The translations under genes and the position numbers were made by a program. Under the pieces are notes generated by a model. It saw only the letters and a program-made list of their open reading frames with translations. It did not search any database and was not told where the DNA came from. 64,000 bases of DNA from Mycobacterium asiaticum (lineage in GTDB: Bacteria > Actinomycetota > Actinomycetes > Mycobacteriales > Mycobacteriaceae). Every line of letters starts with the position of its first letter. Position 1 is the stretch's first letter. The stretch spans positions 1-64,000 of the forward strand of contig NZ_LZKQ01000331.1 of NCBI RefSeq assembly GCF_001668675.1, written 5' to 3'. Positions 1 to 8,679 of the stretch are shown here, in pieces.

Positions 1-1141
1 GGTCGACGCCGGTGTAGCCGAACACCCGCGCGGCGTTCCTCCACGTGATGGCTTCCACCTCGTCCGGGGTACACCCGTCGAGTTGGGCCGCCAGCTGCTC
101 GGGCGCATCGGGCCAGCTGCTGTCGGAGTGCGGGTAATCCATTTCCCAACAGATGGTCTCCACACCGATGCGCTCTCGCATCTCGATGCCGACGCGGTCG
201 CGGATGAAGCAGGACATGAAGTTGCGGCGGTAGACATCGGTTGGACTCAGGCCCTCACCGAGGTCGTCGCCGGTCCACGCGCGCTGGCGTGAGTAGATGT
301 CCTCGAATCGTTCGAGCAGGAACGGAATCCAGCCGATACCGCCTTCGGACAGGGAAAACTTGATGGTGGGAAATTTGCGCAGGATCGGCGAGAACAAGAG
401 ATCGGCAGTGAACCGCTGGGTGTCCAGCGGCAACATCGAATTGTAGGCGAGGTAGGTCGTCTGGTCCGACGGCACCGGTAGGCCACCGCCGGTGCCGATG
501 TGGATGTTGACCACCGTGTTCTCGGCACAGATTGCCTCCCACAACGGATCCCACTGCGGGTCCTGCCAGGGCGGTTGACCGTAGTTGCCGATGTGCTGTG
601 GTGCGGTGACAGCACGGCAGCCCAGCCCGGCCAACCGATGCACTTCGGCAGCAGCCAGTTTCGGGTCCCAGAGCGGCAGAATGCCCATCGGAATGAACCG
701 GTCGGGATGGCGGCCGCACCAGTCCTCGACGTGCCAATCGTTGTAGGCGCGCACCATCGCCTCCGACACCTCCCGGTCGCCCCGGTAGGTGAACAGCGCT
801 CCCGAAATGGTTGGGAAGGAGGGAAAGCACAGCGAAGCAAGCACGCCCGATGCGTTCATGTCGTCGACGCGGGCGTCCACGTCATAGCATCCGGTGCGCA
901 TGTCGGCAAAGCTCGACGGCTCGAATCCCCACTCGTCGTTCGGCCGGCCGGCGACCGCATTGAGCCCGATGTTGGGCAACTGCAGGCCGTCGTACACCCA
1001 GAAGCAGACGCCGTTGGCATCCTCGACGATGCGCGGCGCATCTTCGGCGAACTTGCTCGGCACCCGGCCGACGAACATGTCTGGGGGCTCGACGGTGTGA
1101 TCGTCGACGCTGATCAGCACGAGATCCAGGGGATCAATCAC
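1..1141 (-). CDS. Amidohydrolase family protein (3' end outside window)
   Basis: The reverse strand is open from a GTG at 1141 to the window edge. The N-terminus contains ISVDDHTVEPPDMF, the usual opening of the amidohydrolase-2 (TIM-barrel, metal-dependent decarboxylase/hydrolase) family. Later segments include APQHIGNYG, NIHIGTGGG, LSEGGIGW and WEMDYPHSDSSWP, which match the family's metal and active-site loops. About 380 residues are visible and the stop lies beyond the left edge. Nearby acyl-CoA and ring-oxidation genes suggest a catabolic decarboxylase or hydrolase, but the substrate is unknown. The ATG at 1150 is followed directly by a stop codon, so GTG 1141 is the likely start. Confidence 0.82.
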   Translation of the reverse strand, partial: MIDPLDLVLISVDDHTVEPPDMFVGRVPSKFAEDAPRIVEDANGVCFWVYDGLQLPNIGLNAVAGRPNDEWGFEPSSFADMRTGCYDVDARVDDMNASGVLASLCFPSFPTISGALFTYRGDREVSEAMVRAYNDWHVEDWCGRHPDRFIPMGILPLWDPKLAAAEVHRLAGLGCRAVTAPQHIGNYGQPPWQDPQWDPLWEAICAENTVVNIHIGTGGGLPVPSDQTTYLAYNSMLPLDTQRFTADLLFSPILRKFPTIKFSLSEGGIGWIPFLLERFEDIYSRQRAWTGDDLGEGLSPTDVYRRNFMSCFIRDRVGIEMRERIGVETICWEMDYPHSDSSWPDAPEQLAAQLDGCTPDEVEAITWRNAARVFGYTGVD

Positions 1142-1183
1142 AACTTACATATTAGGCTACTTAACAGATTGTGTCTAAGTGTT

Positions 1184-1621
1184 CTATCGCCGTGTGGGAT
1201 AGCTCTTGGCATAGTCGTCTATCCAGTCGGCCATCATGCCGTAGACGGCCTCGATCGCCTCCCGCGCGGCACTGTCGTCCCCGTCCGGCTCGTAGTCGAT
1301 TTCCCAGGCGACGGTCGATCCATTCGGCACACCGCCGGCCGGTTCCGACACTGTCGCGACTGCAACGAATCTTTGCACGGGTAGCGGATTATCGGTGATC
1401 TCATAGGACAACGTCTGCGACTCGGGTTCTATCCAGAGCAGCGTCTCCACGACCGGCGTCCCGCCGCTCCCGCCGATACGCCGACACATGCCCGGGCCGT
1501 CACCGTCGACCTCAACCTCACCCACTCCGGGGATCCAATCGACCCTGCCGAAGTCAGCCAGGATCGCCCAGACGGTGCCAGCCGGAGCCTCGAGCCGCTT
1601 ACGGACGCTCAACGTTGGCAT
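1184..1621 (-). CDS. SRPBCC family protein (polyketide cyclase/START-like)
   Basis: This 145-residue protein has the N-terminal pattern typical of polyketide-cyclase-2/SRPBCC proteins (V-KRLEAPAGTVWAILADFG) and a C-terminal amphipathic helix. The family folds into one hydrophobic ligand-binding cavity, and many members have no known enzyme activity. It is transcribed away from the enoyl-CoA hydratase gene and sits upstream of the amidohydrolase on the same strand with a 42-bp gap, so the two may be co-transcribed. Its ligand cannot be read from sequence. Confidence 0.75.
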   Translation of the reverse strand: MPTLSVRKRLEAPAGTVWAILADFGRVDWIPGVGEVEVDGDGPGMCRRIGGSGGTPVVETLLWIEPESQTLSYEITDNPLPVQRFVAVATVSEPAGGVPNGSTVAWEIDYEPDGDDSAAREAIEAVYGMMADWIDDYAKSYPTRR

Positions 1622-1646
1622 TTGCCGACCGTACCAGTGTGACAGT

Positions 1647-1656
1647 TAGTCGACTA
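1647..1656. promoter_or_regulatory. Palindrome in divergent promoter region
   Basis: TAGTCGACTA is a perfect 10-bp palindrome in the 71-bp gap between the divergent SRPBCC and enoyl-CoA hydratase genes. A regulator operator is possible, but no regulator gene is adjacent. Confidence 0.3.
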
Positions 1657-1692
1657 GTGTCTTTGTGTACTGTCTTGCCGAAGGAGTGCACC

Positions 1693-2589
1693 ATGAGCAC
1701 CGAGGCCCCCGCCGGAGCCGAGTTCGAGGTCGATCCCGACTGGGTGCGCTATGAGGTCGTCGAACCACACATCGCGCAGATCGTGATCAACCGGCCGGAC
1801 CGGCGCAATGCGATCCTCTCCCCCGACATGCATGGGTTGTTCAGAGACCGCCTGAACCTCGCCGAAGAGGATGACGACATCAAAGTGGTGGTCCTGGTCG
1901 CTGAGGGTAAGGACTTTTGCAGCGGCGATGATGTGCGCCGGCTGCCGGTGGAGAAAGCCGGTCTGCAGAAAGGGAAACGGCTGCCGCAGACCGCTCGACT
2001 CGGCAATGCACGACGTTTGCACCGGCATCTGACGAATTGGCTGGAGTTCCCCAAGACGGTGATAGCAGCCTGCCAGGGCGCAACGTTGGGCGCGGGCATG
2101 AACCTGGCGCTGGCCGCGGATATCCTGGTGGTCGCCGAGGACATGTACCTGGCTCGCCCGCAGGCACGGATCGGTTTTGCCGGCTTCTCGACTGCCATGC
2201 CGTTGGCGCTGCTCAAACTCGGTCCCAACCGCGGCTACGAGGCGATGATCACGGGCCGCAAAGTGCCCGCATCCGAGCTGCGCGATGCGGGGGTCGCCGC
2301 GTCAGTGGTACCCGTTGATTCTTTGCGCGACGAGGCCATGCGCTACGCCCGCGCCATCGCCCACCACTCGGCCGACGGGCTGATGGTAGGCAAGCACGCC
2401 CTGATCGCGTTCTGGCACGCGGTCGGTATGGCGCAGTTCGGCGACTGGATTCCGATGGGGCACACGGTATTCAGCAACTTGTCCTGGCGGGACGACGAGT
2501 TCAACTTCATGAAAGAGCGCGGCGAACGCGGCGCACGGGAGGCCATGGCCGAGCTGGAGCGCCGCTTCCAACAGTGGGGATTCGACTAG
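1693..2589 (+). CDS. Enoyl-CoA hydratase/isomerase family protein
   Basis: This is a crotonase-fold protein of 298 residues. It shows INRPDRRNAIL near the N-terminus, the oxyanion-hole stretch GKDFCSGDD, and a second oxyanion region ACQGATLGAGMNLALAADI, followed by ARPQARIGF. Such enzymes hydrate or isomerise enoyl-CoA thioesters in beta-oxidation or ring-derived acyl-CoA pathways. ATG 1693 was chosen because AAGGAG lies just upstream (1681-1686) and the crotonase fold starts soon after; an in-frame start further upstream has no such site. An SDR and a Rieske oxygenase follow on the same strand, so a short catabolic operon is likely. Confidence 0.85.
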   Translation: MSTEAPAGAEFEVDPDWVRYEVVEPHIAQIVINRPDRRNAILSPDMHGLFRDRLNLAEEDDDIKVVVLVAEGKDFCSGDDVRRLPVEKAGLQKGKRLPQTARLGNARRLHRHLTNWLEFPKTVIAACQGATLGAGMNLALAADILVVAEDMYLARPQARIGFAGFSTAMPLALLKLGPNRGYEAMITGRKVPASELRDAGVAASVVPVDSLRDEAMRYARAIAHHSADGLMVGKHALIAFWHAVGMAQFGDWIPMGHTVFSNLSWRDDEFNFMKERGERGAREAMAELERRFQQWGFD

Positions 2590-2608
2590 CAGGCGCAATA
2601 CACATCAA

Positions 2609-2621
2609 TACACTTTGTGTA
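2609..2621. promoter_or_regulatory. Palindrome upstream of SDR gene
   Basis: TACAC-TTT-GTGTA lies in the gap before the SDR at 2677. The 11-mer CTTTGTGTACT (2613-2623) recurs upstream of the enoyl-CoA hydratase at 1661-1671. The shared motif may be a common operator or promoter element. The evidence is two copies only. Confidence 0.3.
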
Positions 2622-2676
2622 CTTCTGTTCTGTATGCTGGGAGCGGATCCCCCGCCTTCGAGGAGCTGGATGACAA

Positions 2677-3582
2677 ATGGGTGTGCTTGACGGACGTACC
2701 GCGCTGGTGACAGGTGCCGGACGCGGTATCGGCGCAGCGATAGCCGAGGGACTCGCGGCCGAGGGCGCGACGGTCCTGGTGTCCGACGCCGGGGTGAGCG
2801 TCGATGGCACCGGCCACGACTCCGGCCCTGCGGAAAGCGTCGTGGCCGCCATCACGGCCGGCGGTGGAAAGGCTTTCACCGACGCCACCGACATCACCGA
2901 CTTCGCCGCCTGCAGAGACCTCATCGACCGAGCCGCCGAAACCCTCGGCGGCTTGGATGTCGTAGTCAACGCCGCAGGCATCCTGCGCGACGGCATGGTG
3001 TTCAAGATGAGCGAGGCTGACTGGGACGCCGTGATTTCGGTGCATCTCAAGGGCACCTTCAACATCACCCGCCACGCCGCAGCATGGTGGCGCGAGAATC
3101 GGGGCGGCCAGTACCGCCTGATCAACTTCTCCTCGATGTCGGGCTTGCAGGGCGCGCCGAGTCAACCCAACTATGCGGCAGCCAAGATGGGCATCGTCGG
3201 GCTCACCTTCTCCTGCGCCAACGCACTACGCAATTACGGGGTCCGCTCCAATGCCATCGCACCAATCGCCGGAACCCGCATGACTCAAGGCATCAAAGGT
3301 GGCGGAAGTATGGACTACTCGGACAGCAATGTGCGACTGTCCCCGAAGAACTGTGTGCCGCCGGTGGTGTACCTGGCCAGCACGGCCTCCGACTGGCTGA
3401 ACAGGCGCGTCATCTTCGCCGGCAATGGCCGGATCAGCCTGATGTCGAATCCCGTCGTCGAACGCGAAATCGTCTCGGCCACTGGCGTTTGGGACATCCC
3501 GACCGCCTTCGCCGAAATCGAGACGTCGTTCAAAGAAGCCGTCTTGTATCCCAATATCTTCGACAAACCGCCCGCCGGCTGA
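2677..3582 (+). CDS. Short-chain dehydrogenase/reductase (SDR), hydroxyacyl-CoA dehydrogenase-like
   Basis: This 301-residue Rossmann-fold protein has the NAD(P) motif TGAGRGIG at residues 12-19, the NAAG motif (VVNAAGIL), the catalytic serine region INFSSMSG, and the YxxxK dyad in NYAAAKMG. The layout and the C-terminal extension beyond the usual ~250 residues resemble the dehydrogenase part of multifunctional (3R)-hydroxyacyl-CoA dehydrogenases, consistent with the enoyl-CoA hydratase 87 bp upstream. It probably oxidises a hydroxyacyl-CoA or a ring hydroxyl group. The Rieske gene starts 19 bp downstream. Confidence 0.82.
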   Translation: MGVLDGRTALVTGAGRGIGAAIAEGLAAEGATVLVSDAGVSVDGTGHDSGPAESVVAAITAGGGKAFTDATDITDFAACRDLIDRAAETLGGLDVVVNAAGILRDGMVFKMSEADWDAVISVHLKGTFNITRHAAAWWRENRGGQYRLINFSSMSGLQGAPSQPNYAAAKMGIVGLTFSCANALRNYGVRSNAIAPIAGTRMTQGIKGGGSMDYSDSNVRLSPKNCVPPVVYLASTASDWLNRRVIFAGNGRISLMSNPVVEREIVSATGVWDIPTAFAEIETSFKEAVLYPNIFDKPPAG

Positions 3583-3601
3583 ACGGAGGTGGAGGGTGGC
3601 C

Positions 3602-4978
3602 ATGTCCGAGTCAGTTGCCGAGCAGGTTCCCGCACGCTTCGCCTGCGGAGAGACCTTCGTGCCCAAGAGCCGCTACATCGATCCGGAATTCCTGCAATTG
3701 GAGTTGGATCGACTGTTCACCCAGGTGTGGCAGCCCGCCTGCCGGGAAGAAGAGATCCCTTCTGCGGGTAACTTTTACGAATACACCGTGGGTCGGCAAT
3801 CCATCGTGGTGGTGCGCCAGAAGGACGGCACCATCAAGGCTTTTCACAATGCCTGCGCTCACCGGGGGATGAAGCTGGTCCGCGGCGTTGGCCCCCTGCC
3901 GGACAACGAGTTTCGGTGCGAGTTCCACGGCTGGCGGTACGGGCTGGACGGGCGGTCGTCGTTCGTGCCGTGCCGCGAGGAGTTTGCGCCGCGTCCGCGC
4001 GCCGATTGGGGACTTCGATCTGTTTCCGTAGGCACCTGGGGGGGTTGGGTATTTATCAGCATGGCGTCCGATCCGCCGGACCTGCTGGAATGGCTTGATC
4101 CGCTACCCACAGCACTGGCGCCTTTTCGGCTGCAGGATATGCGCTTTCGCTGGCGCAAGCGCACGTATCTGCCGGCGAACTGGAAGACGGTGATCGATGC
4201 GTTCATCGAGGGATACCACACACCGGGCACACACCCGCAGACCATGCGATCGGCCGAAGGGCCACGGCCGTCGGCGACGCCGGCCACACCACAGGAGTAC
4301 GTCTACGCTCCCTACACCCCAACCATCACGTACACCAACCACTCGCGCTTCGTGTACACCCAGCGGCCCGAGCACGCCGACCGGGACAAGGGCCGGCAGG
4401 AATTGGCCGCCCGGCCCGAGATATTCGCCAACTCGATGCAGTATCAGTACCTGGAGGTCGGGTCGTTGGTCACCGAACGTGACTATCGGGCCGCTCAGAA
4501 GTTGGCCACCCTCGAACCCAGCGAAGTTCCACCGTTCCTGCGCTATCACCAGATGTGCGAGGAGCTAGCTATTGCCGAGGGTGTCGACTTCCCCAAGATG
4601 TCGATGGAGCAGTACTTCGGCGGCAACGGTGACTGGCATGTGTTTCCCACGATGGTGATCCTGGTCGAGAAATCGTGCCTGCTTGGATACCGGATGCTGC
4701 CCGACGCCGAGGATCCGAATCGGTGCACGTTCGAGATGTTTTCACTGGAGCATTTCCCCGCCGGGCAGGTACCCGAGACGTCGTGGCAGGTCTTCGAGCG
4801 CTGGCAGGATCACGACGGCTGGGGTGAGCTGCCGACACAGGATCTGCAGAACATCGGCGCGATCCACGCGGGCATGCATTCGGCGGGCTTCGAGAGGCTC
4901 TGGCTCAACACGGTCCAGGAAATGTCGATTCGCAACGAACACGCGATCGCCGACAGGTTCCTGTTCGGAGCCGGATAG
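3602..4978 (+). CDS. Rieske aromatic ring-hydroxylating oxygenase, alpha subunit
   Basis: This 458-residue protein has a Rieske [2Fe-2S] centre near the N-terminus: NACAHRG supplies Cys and His, and CEFHGWRYG supplies the second pair. The catalytic mononuclear iron site is seen in [15 protein letters not shown]. Such enzymes use a separate reductase and O2 to hydroxylate aromatic or steroid rings. No reductase or beta subunit lies next to it, so electron transfer must come from elsewhere. ATG 3602 follows GGAGGG at good spacing; a GTG two codons earlier is an alternative. It ends the ECH-SDR-oxygenase run. Confidence 0.88.
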   Translation: MSESVAEQVPARFACGETFVPKSRYIDPEFLQLELDRLFTQVWQPACREEEIPSAGNFYEYTVGRQSIVVVRQKDGTIKAFHNACAHRGMKLVRGVGPLPDNEFRCEFHGWRYGLDGRSSFVPCREEFAPRPRADWGLRSVSVGTWGGWVFISMASDPPDLLEWLDPLPTALAPFRLQDMRFRWRKRTYLPANWKTVIDAFIEGYHTPGTHPQTMRSAEGPRPSATPATPQEYVYAPYTPTITYTNHSRFVYTQRPEHADRDKGRQELAARPEIFANSMQYQYLEVGSLVTERDYRAAQKLATLEPSEVPPFLRYHQMCEELAIAEGVDFPKMSMEQYFGGNGDWHVFPTMVILVEKSCLLGYRMLPDAEDPNRCTFEMFSLEHFPAGQVPETSWQVFERWQDHDGWGELPTQDLQNIGAIHAGMHSAGFERLWLNTVQEMSIRNEHAIADRFLFGAG

Positions 4979-5073
4979 TTCGACGGATCTCGCGCCTCAA
5001 AACGTCCGGTTCGCACGGTCTCGACTCGCGAGTCGCGCAGCCGGTGCCGCGGCACATTGCTTATCCTCTGCCC

Positions 5074-5583
5074 ATGCCCACCGCTTTCCCACCCGCGGAT
5101 GTCGTCGTGATCCATACCGACGGAGGGTGCAGACCCAACCCCGGGCCCGGTGGCTGGGGGGCCGTGCTGCGCCAACGTCAGCATGTCCGCGAGATGTGCG
5201 GCGGTGAGTCCGGCCAGACCAGCAACAACCGAATGGAGCTGATGGCGCCGATCATGGCGCTGGAGGCTCTGACCCGCGCGGTGGAAGTGCACTTATTCAC
5301 CGACAGCACGTACGTCCGCAACGGCATCACCAAGTGGGTTCTCGGCTGGGAGCGCAACGGCTGGATGACGGCCGCGAAGCTGCCGGTGAAGAACGTCGAC
5401 CTTTGGCAACGACTCCAAGCGGCCTGTGCGCGCCATCGCGTCGAGTGGTTCTGGGTGAAGGGGCACGCCGGAGTGGCCGACAACGAGCTCGCCGACCAGC
5501 TGGCACTGAGGGGAATGCGCGAAGCGGTCGCGCTCGCCACGGCCACATCGCGCACCCGCACTCCAACGGGCTGCTCATCGTAA
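5074..5583 (+). CDS. rnhA: Ribonuclease HI
   Basis: This ~169-residue RNase H1 degrades the RNA strand of RNA-DNA hybrids. All four carboxylates are visible: Asp in [16 protein letters not shown], Glu in NNRMELMA, Asp in FTDSTYV and Asp in ADNELAD. The handle-region pattern GWERNGWM and the late catalytic His (KGHAG) are also present. ATG 5074 is preferred because the domain starts about 10 residues later; an upstream in-frame start would add a weakly conserved leader. This housekeeping gene lies inside a catabolic neighbourhood. Confidence 0.93.
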   Translation: MPTAFPPADVVVIHTDGGCRPNPGPGGWGAVLRQRQHVREMCGGESGQTSNNRMELMAPIMALEALTRAVEVHLFTDSTYVRNGITKWVLGWERNGWMTAAKLPVKNVDLWQRLQAACARHRVEWFWVKGHAGVADNELADQLALRGMREAVALATATSRTRTPTGCSS

Positions 5584-5785
5584 CCGAACCCTCTGTGGCA
5601 ATCCCATCGTCGTGATGCTGCCCACTTCGGTTGGGCTACAACCAACTGACCCGCCATGGCCGGCGGATGTCCACGCAGCGGGCGCGGTCGTCATACCAGC
5701 GGCGCGTAAGACATCGGTGCGGGTACTGCGCGTCAGTTGGCCGCCAGGGGCGCCCACGCAAGTGGCGGAGCCAAGCGGCTCGACG

Positions 5786-6412
5786 TCACAGGGTCCGTAG
5801 GTTGATCGTTTTTCGACCTGCGACTTGCCGACTCCCTGGGCGGGTACCCGCGCCTGCCTTCAGCAATTCGGCTTCCGGGACGCCGGCGCGCAGGCGCTCA
5901 AGCAGATAGCCGGGGTCAAAAATGATGCCAAAGGGGTTGTCGGCGAACTGCTCTGTGCTGAAGTAGTCGGTGGTGTCCTGGGCGCTCGAGAAGTTTTCTA
6001 CCTGGAACTCCAACCGGATCCCGTCGGGATCCTCGTAGTACAGCGATGTCGTGGGACCGTGGTTGATCGCCCAGACGGGCGTGATCCCCACCACCTTCAA
6101 CTGTTCCCATTTGTTCAACAGTTCGGCCAGGGAGCCGAAGGTGAACGCGAGGTGGTCGAGGCCGTACAGCTTCCGCCGCCATCTGGCGAGGGGAAATAGC
6201 AGCCGCAGAACGCGTGGCATCTTGACCAGAGCGAGTCGATGGCTCTCTTCATCCCAGGTCAGGAAGGCGATGTGGGCGTCTTCGTGGACGACGCGCGCAC
6301 CGAAGACATGCGAGTACCACTCCTTCATCTCACCGGCCCGAGCTGTCTTGACGACCCAATGAGCCAGATAGGCAGGCGCTTTGGTTCGCGCATCGCTATC
6401 GAGATTTGACAT
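5786..6412 (-). CDS. VOC family protein, extradiol dioxygenase-like
   Basis: This 208-residue vicinal-oxygen-chelate protein has the metal triad typical of glyoxalase/extradiol dioxygenase folds: His in LAHWVVK, His in YGLDHLAF and Glu in IRLEFQVE. Its length fits a single two-module domain, as in small extradiol dioxygenases. Ring cleavage is plausible beside a Rieske oxygenase and an FAH-family hydrolase, but glyoxalase-like roles cannot be excluded. Its promoter region (6413-6502) holds two operator-like palindromes that match those beyond the neighbouring TetR gene. Confidence 0.75.
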   Translation of the reverse strand: MSNLDSDARTKAPAYLAHWVVKTARAGEMKEWYSHVFGARVVHEDAHIAFLTWDEESHRLALVKMPRVLRLLFPLARWRRKLYGLDHLAFTFGSLAELLNKWEQLKVVGITPVWAINHGPTTSLYYEDPDGIRLEFQVENFSSAQDTTDYFSTEQFADNPFGIIFDPGYLLERLRAGVPEAELLKAGAGTRPGSRQVAGRKTINLRTL

Positions 6413-6459
6413 CGACTGATCCCTCCACGGCTCGAGTAGCTACGCAGCGCCCCCTGTTA

Positions 6460-6501
6460 TGGAATCAACGTTACAAAAATGTTCTTGTAGTGTCAACTAC
6501 A
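6460..6501. promoter_or_regulatory. Operator-like sites upstream of VOC gene
   Basis: TGTAGTGTCAACTACA (6486-6501) is an inverted repeat TGTAG-N6-CTACA. A second, imperfect 16-mer, TGGAATCAACGTTACA, lies at 6460-6475. The same paired arrangement with nearly the same spacing occurs at 7142-7184 on the other side of the TetR gene, so both are probably bound by that regulator. Confidence 0.6.
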
Positions 6502-7119
6502 ATTTCTATCCATAGCATTGAGCATCGCGACCAATGCCGTGGGCAAGTGGCGAAGGAGTTGCGAAAGGGTAACTCGTCGGTCGCCCTGAGTTGCGATGAA
6601 GGCGCCATCGACGACCGCCAGTGCGAACTGGGCAAGGCGCTTGGCGACCGTACTGCGGGGCGAGATGTCGAAGGCGATCGCCACCTGGTTGCGCAGCCGG
6701 CTCAGCACCTCGTCTCGCATCCGCCGCACCACCGTTTGCACCTCGCGAGCCGTGTCAGGCGGCGGCTGGACTTCCATGACGAGTACGAAACGCAAGAAGT
6801 CAGAATTCTTTTCGAGCGCCATAATTGCGACGTCCAGCACCATTTTCAGATGCTCCTCCGGGGTGCCAACGCGCTCAGCCACCTCGGGCAGACTGGCGTA
6901 CAAGCGCTCGGCGCCTCGCTCGGCCACCGCGAGCAACACGCCCTCCTTCGATCCGAAGTAGTGGTAGATCGAGCTCATCGGGATGCCCGCCTCCTCCACG
7001 ATGCTGGCGAGGCTGGCCGTCGCATAGCCCTGGGCCGCGATCACCCGCTCTGCGGCGTCGAGCACGATCTGGCGCGAGCGCGCCCCGCGCTTGTTCGGGG
7101 TGACAGCGTTGCTTGTCAT
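6493..7119 (-). CDS. TetR family transcriptional regulator
   Basis: This 208-residue protein has a TetR helix-turn-helix at residues ~15-60 (ASLASIVEEAGIPMSSIYHYF) and a helical ligand-binding C-terminus. It sits between the VOC gene (same strand, downstream) and the divergent FAH-family gene. Palindromes of the form TGTAG-N6-CTACA lie at 6486-6501, overlapping its own stop codon, and at 7169-7184 in the divergent promoter. It is therefore the likely repressor of the VOC gene, the FAH gene and itself, released by a pathway intermediate. Confidence 0.85.
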   Translation of the reverse strand: MTSNAVTPNKRGARSRQIVLDAAERVIAAQGYATASLASIVEEAGIPMSSIYHYFGSKEGVLLAVAERGAERLYASLPEVAERVGTPEEHLKMVLDVAIMALEKNSDFLRFVLVMEVQPPPDTAREVQTVVRRMRDEVLSRLRNQVAIAFDISPRSTVAKRLAQFALAVVDGAFIATQGDRRVTLSQLLRHLPTALVAMLNAMDRNCS

Positions 7120-7141
7120 GTCAGAAGTCTAGCCCCAACTT

Positions 7142-7184
7142 TGGAATTGACATTCCATAACTGTTTTTTGTAGTGTTCGCTACA
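7142..7184. promoter_or_regulatory. Operator-like sites between TetR and FAH genes
   Basis: Two inverted repeats lie in the divergent promoter: TGGAAT-TGAC-ATTCCA (7142-7157) and TGTAG-TGTTCG-CTACA (7169-7184), with starts 27 bp apart. The upstream pair at 6460 and 6486 has a 26-bp spacing. The agreement supports a common TetR target. Confidence 0.6.
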
Positions 7185-7230
7185 TAAATTATGGTCGCAG
7201 CACAGTCTGCCCTCGAAGAACGGACGCCCC

Positions 7231-8133
7231 ATGCGGATTTGCAGGTACACATCATCCGGACGCGAGGCGATCGGGGTGGTCATAGACGACCGGGTCGTGC
7301 ACATCGACGGAGCCACCGCGATCGTCCCGATTCTCGAGGCGGGCCCCGAGCGGTGGCGGGTGCTGCAGCAGCAGTACGAAGATCGCGAGGGTACGCCGCT
7401 GGCTGATGTCGAGCTCCTCGCGCCGATCCCCCGGCCACCCAAATTCCTCGCAATCGGTTTCAATTCGAAAGACCACGTCGATGAAGCACTCAATGCTCCC
7501 GCGACGCCGGAAATGATGGAATTGCGGTGCTCCTACGAGCACCTCCAAAAAGCCTTCCCCGCACCGCGATTCCCCGCGGTGTTCAACAAACAGACCAACT
7601 CCGTCGCCGGGCCCCGCGGGCCCATCTGGATTCCACGTGATTCGGAGAAGGTCGACTATGAAGGGGAGGCCGCACTGGTCATCGGCCGGCGCATACGTCG
7701 CGCCGACGAGGGAGAAGCGGCCGCCGCGATAGCGGGCTGGACAGTCACCAACGACGTCACCGTGCGGGACTGGCAGTGGAACACCCCCCAGACCTGGCTG
7801 GGGAAGAGTTTCGATACCCACGGCCCGACCGGCCCATGGATCGTCACGGTCGACGACTTCGACCTAGAGGAGGCGGTAATTCGCACCTGGGTCAATGACG
7901 AGCTGCGCCAGGATGGACGTCTCGCAGAGCAAACCCTGTCTCCCGCACAGATCGTGGCCGCAGTGTCGCAGGTCTGCACGCTCGAGCCCGGGGACCTCAT
8001 CGCCACCGGCACTCCGGCGGGCATCGGGGCACCATTCGGCCGCTACCTTGTCCCCGGCGATCGGGTTCGAGTGTCAGTTTCTGGGATCGGTGAGATCGAG
8101 AACACCGTCATCGCGGAGCCGAAACAGACCTGA
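7231..8133 (+). CDS. Fumarylacetoacetate hydrolase (FAH) family protein
   Basis: This 300-residue protein of the FAH/HpcE/MhpD superfamily has the core VDYEGEAALVIGR with metal-binding acidic residues, GYTVTND-type sequence (GWTVTNDVTVRDWQ), the KSFDTHGPTGPW loop and the C-terminal GDLIATGTPAGIG. Family members hydrolyse C-C bonds or hydrate/decarboxylate diketo acids from aromatic ring cleavage. It is divergent from the TetR gene with shared operators, which fits a late step of an aromatic pathway with the VOC and Rieske genes. Confidence 0.87.
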   Translation: MRICRYTSSGREAIGVVIDDRVVHIDGATAIVPILEAGPERWRVLQQQYEDREGTPLADVELLAPIPRPPKFLAIGFNSKDHVDEALNAPATPEMMELRCSYEHLQKAFPAPRFPAVFNKQTNSVAGPRGPIWIPRDSEKVDYEGEAALVIGRRIRRADEGEAAAAIAGWTVTNDVTVRDWQWNTPQTWLGKSFDTHGPTGPWIVTVDDFDLEEAVIRTWVNDELRQDGRLAEQTLSPAQIVAAVSQVCTLEPGDLIATGTPAGIGAPFGRYLVPGDRVRVSVSGIGEIENTVIAEPKQT

Positions 8134-8213
8134 ACTTGGGATCGGTAGCGCTACCGCACCGGTGTAATCGCGGAAACGACGCCGCGGCGAGCAGCGGCGC
8201 ACAGACGAGGGGT

Positions 8214-8567
8214 ATGAGAATGCACACCACACGGATGCTGGCCGTAGCGCTGACGTCTGTCGGTATCACGGCGGCAGGCCTGGGCTTGGGAACGGGCACC
8301 GCGCTGGCCGCCCCATCGGTGCCTCATCAATGGTGCCCAGGGGACTCCATGTATCCGCCGGCCGGGCCTGGCGCCGTCTACGTGTGGGACATGAATGTGT
8401 GCCACACCTGGCAGTACGTGCGCATGGGGATGGGCAATGTGGCCAGCAGAAACCTCGACGGCAGCATCGACAATGGCGCCAGCAATGTCTTCGATGGGCC
8501 GAACCCGCCGCCAGGGTCCGCATTCGAGTGCGGTACGGGTCTGTTCGGGGAACCCATTCGTTGTTAG
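8214..8567 (+). CDS. Small secreted protein of unknown function
   Basis: This 117-residue protein has an N-terminal signal peptide: basic start (MRMHTTR), a hydrophobic stretch, and an ALAAPS cleavage region near residue 33. The mature part has four cysteines (WCPG, NVCH, FECG and the C-terminal IRC) and is rich in Gly, Pro and Asn. It resembles small mycobacterial exported proteins of unknown role. ATG 8214 was chosen because it begins the signal peptide. Confidence 0.65.
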   Translation: MRMHTTRMLAVALTSVGITAAGLGLGTGTALAAPSVPHQWCPGDSMYPPAGPGAVYVWDMNVCHTWQYVRMGMGNVASRNLDGSIDNGASNVFDGPNPPPGSAFECGTGLFGEPIRC

Positions 8568-8679
8568 CAGACCGGCCGCCGTTGCTTGGGACTCGGCCCG
8601 GTCAACCACACAGACCGATTTGATATCAGCCACGACACACCACTTCTGTTAACTGAAATCACATAGTTAACATCGCGCG

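Noticed and set aside
500-1384. Long plus-strand open frame of 294 codons
   Set aside because: It is antisense to the amidohydrolase and SRPBCC genes and has no family pattern; long antisense frames are common in high-GC DNA.
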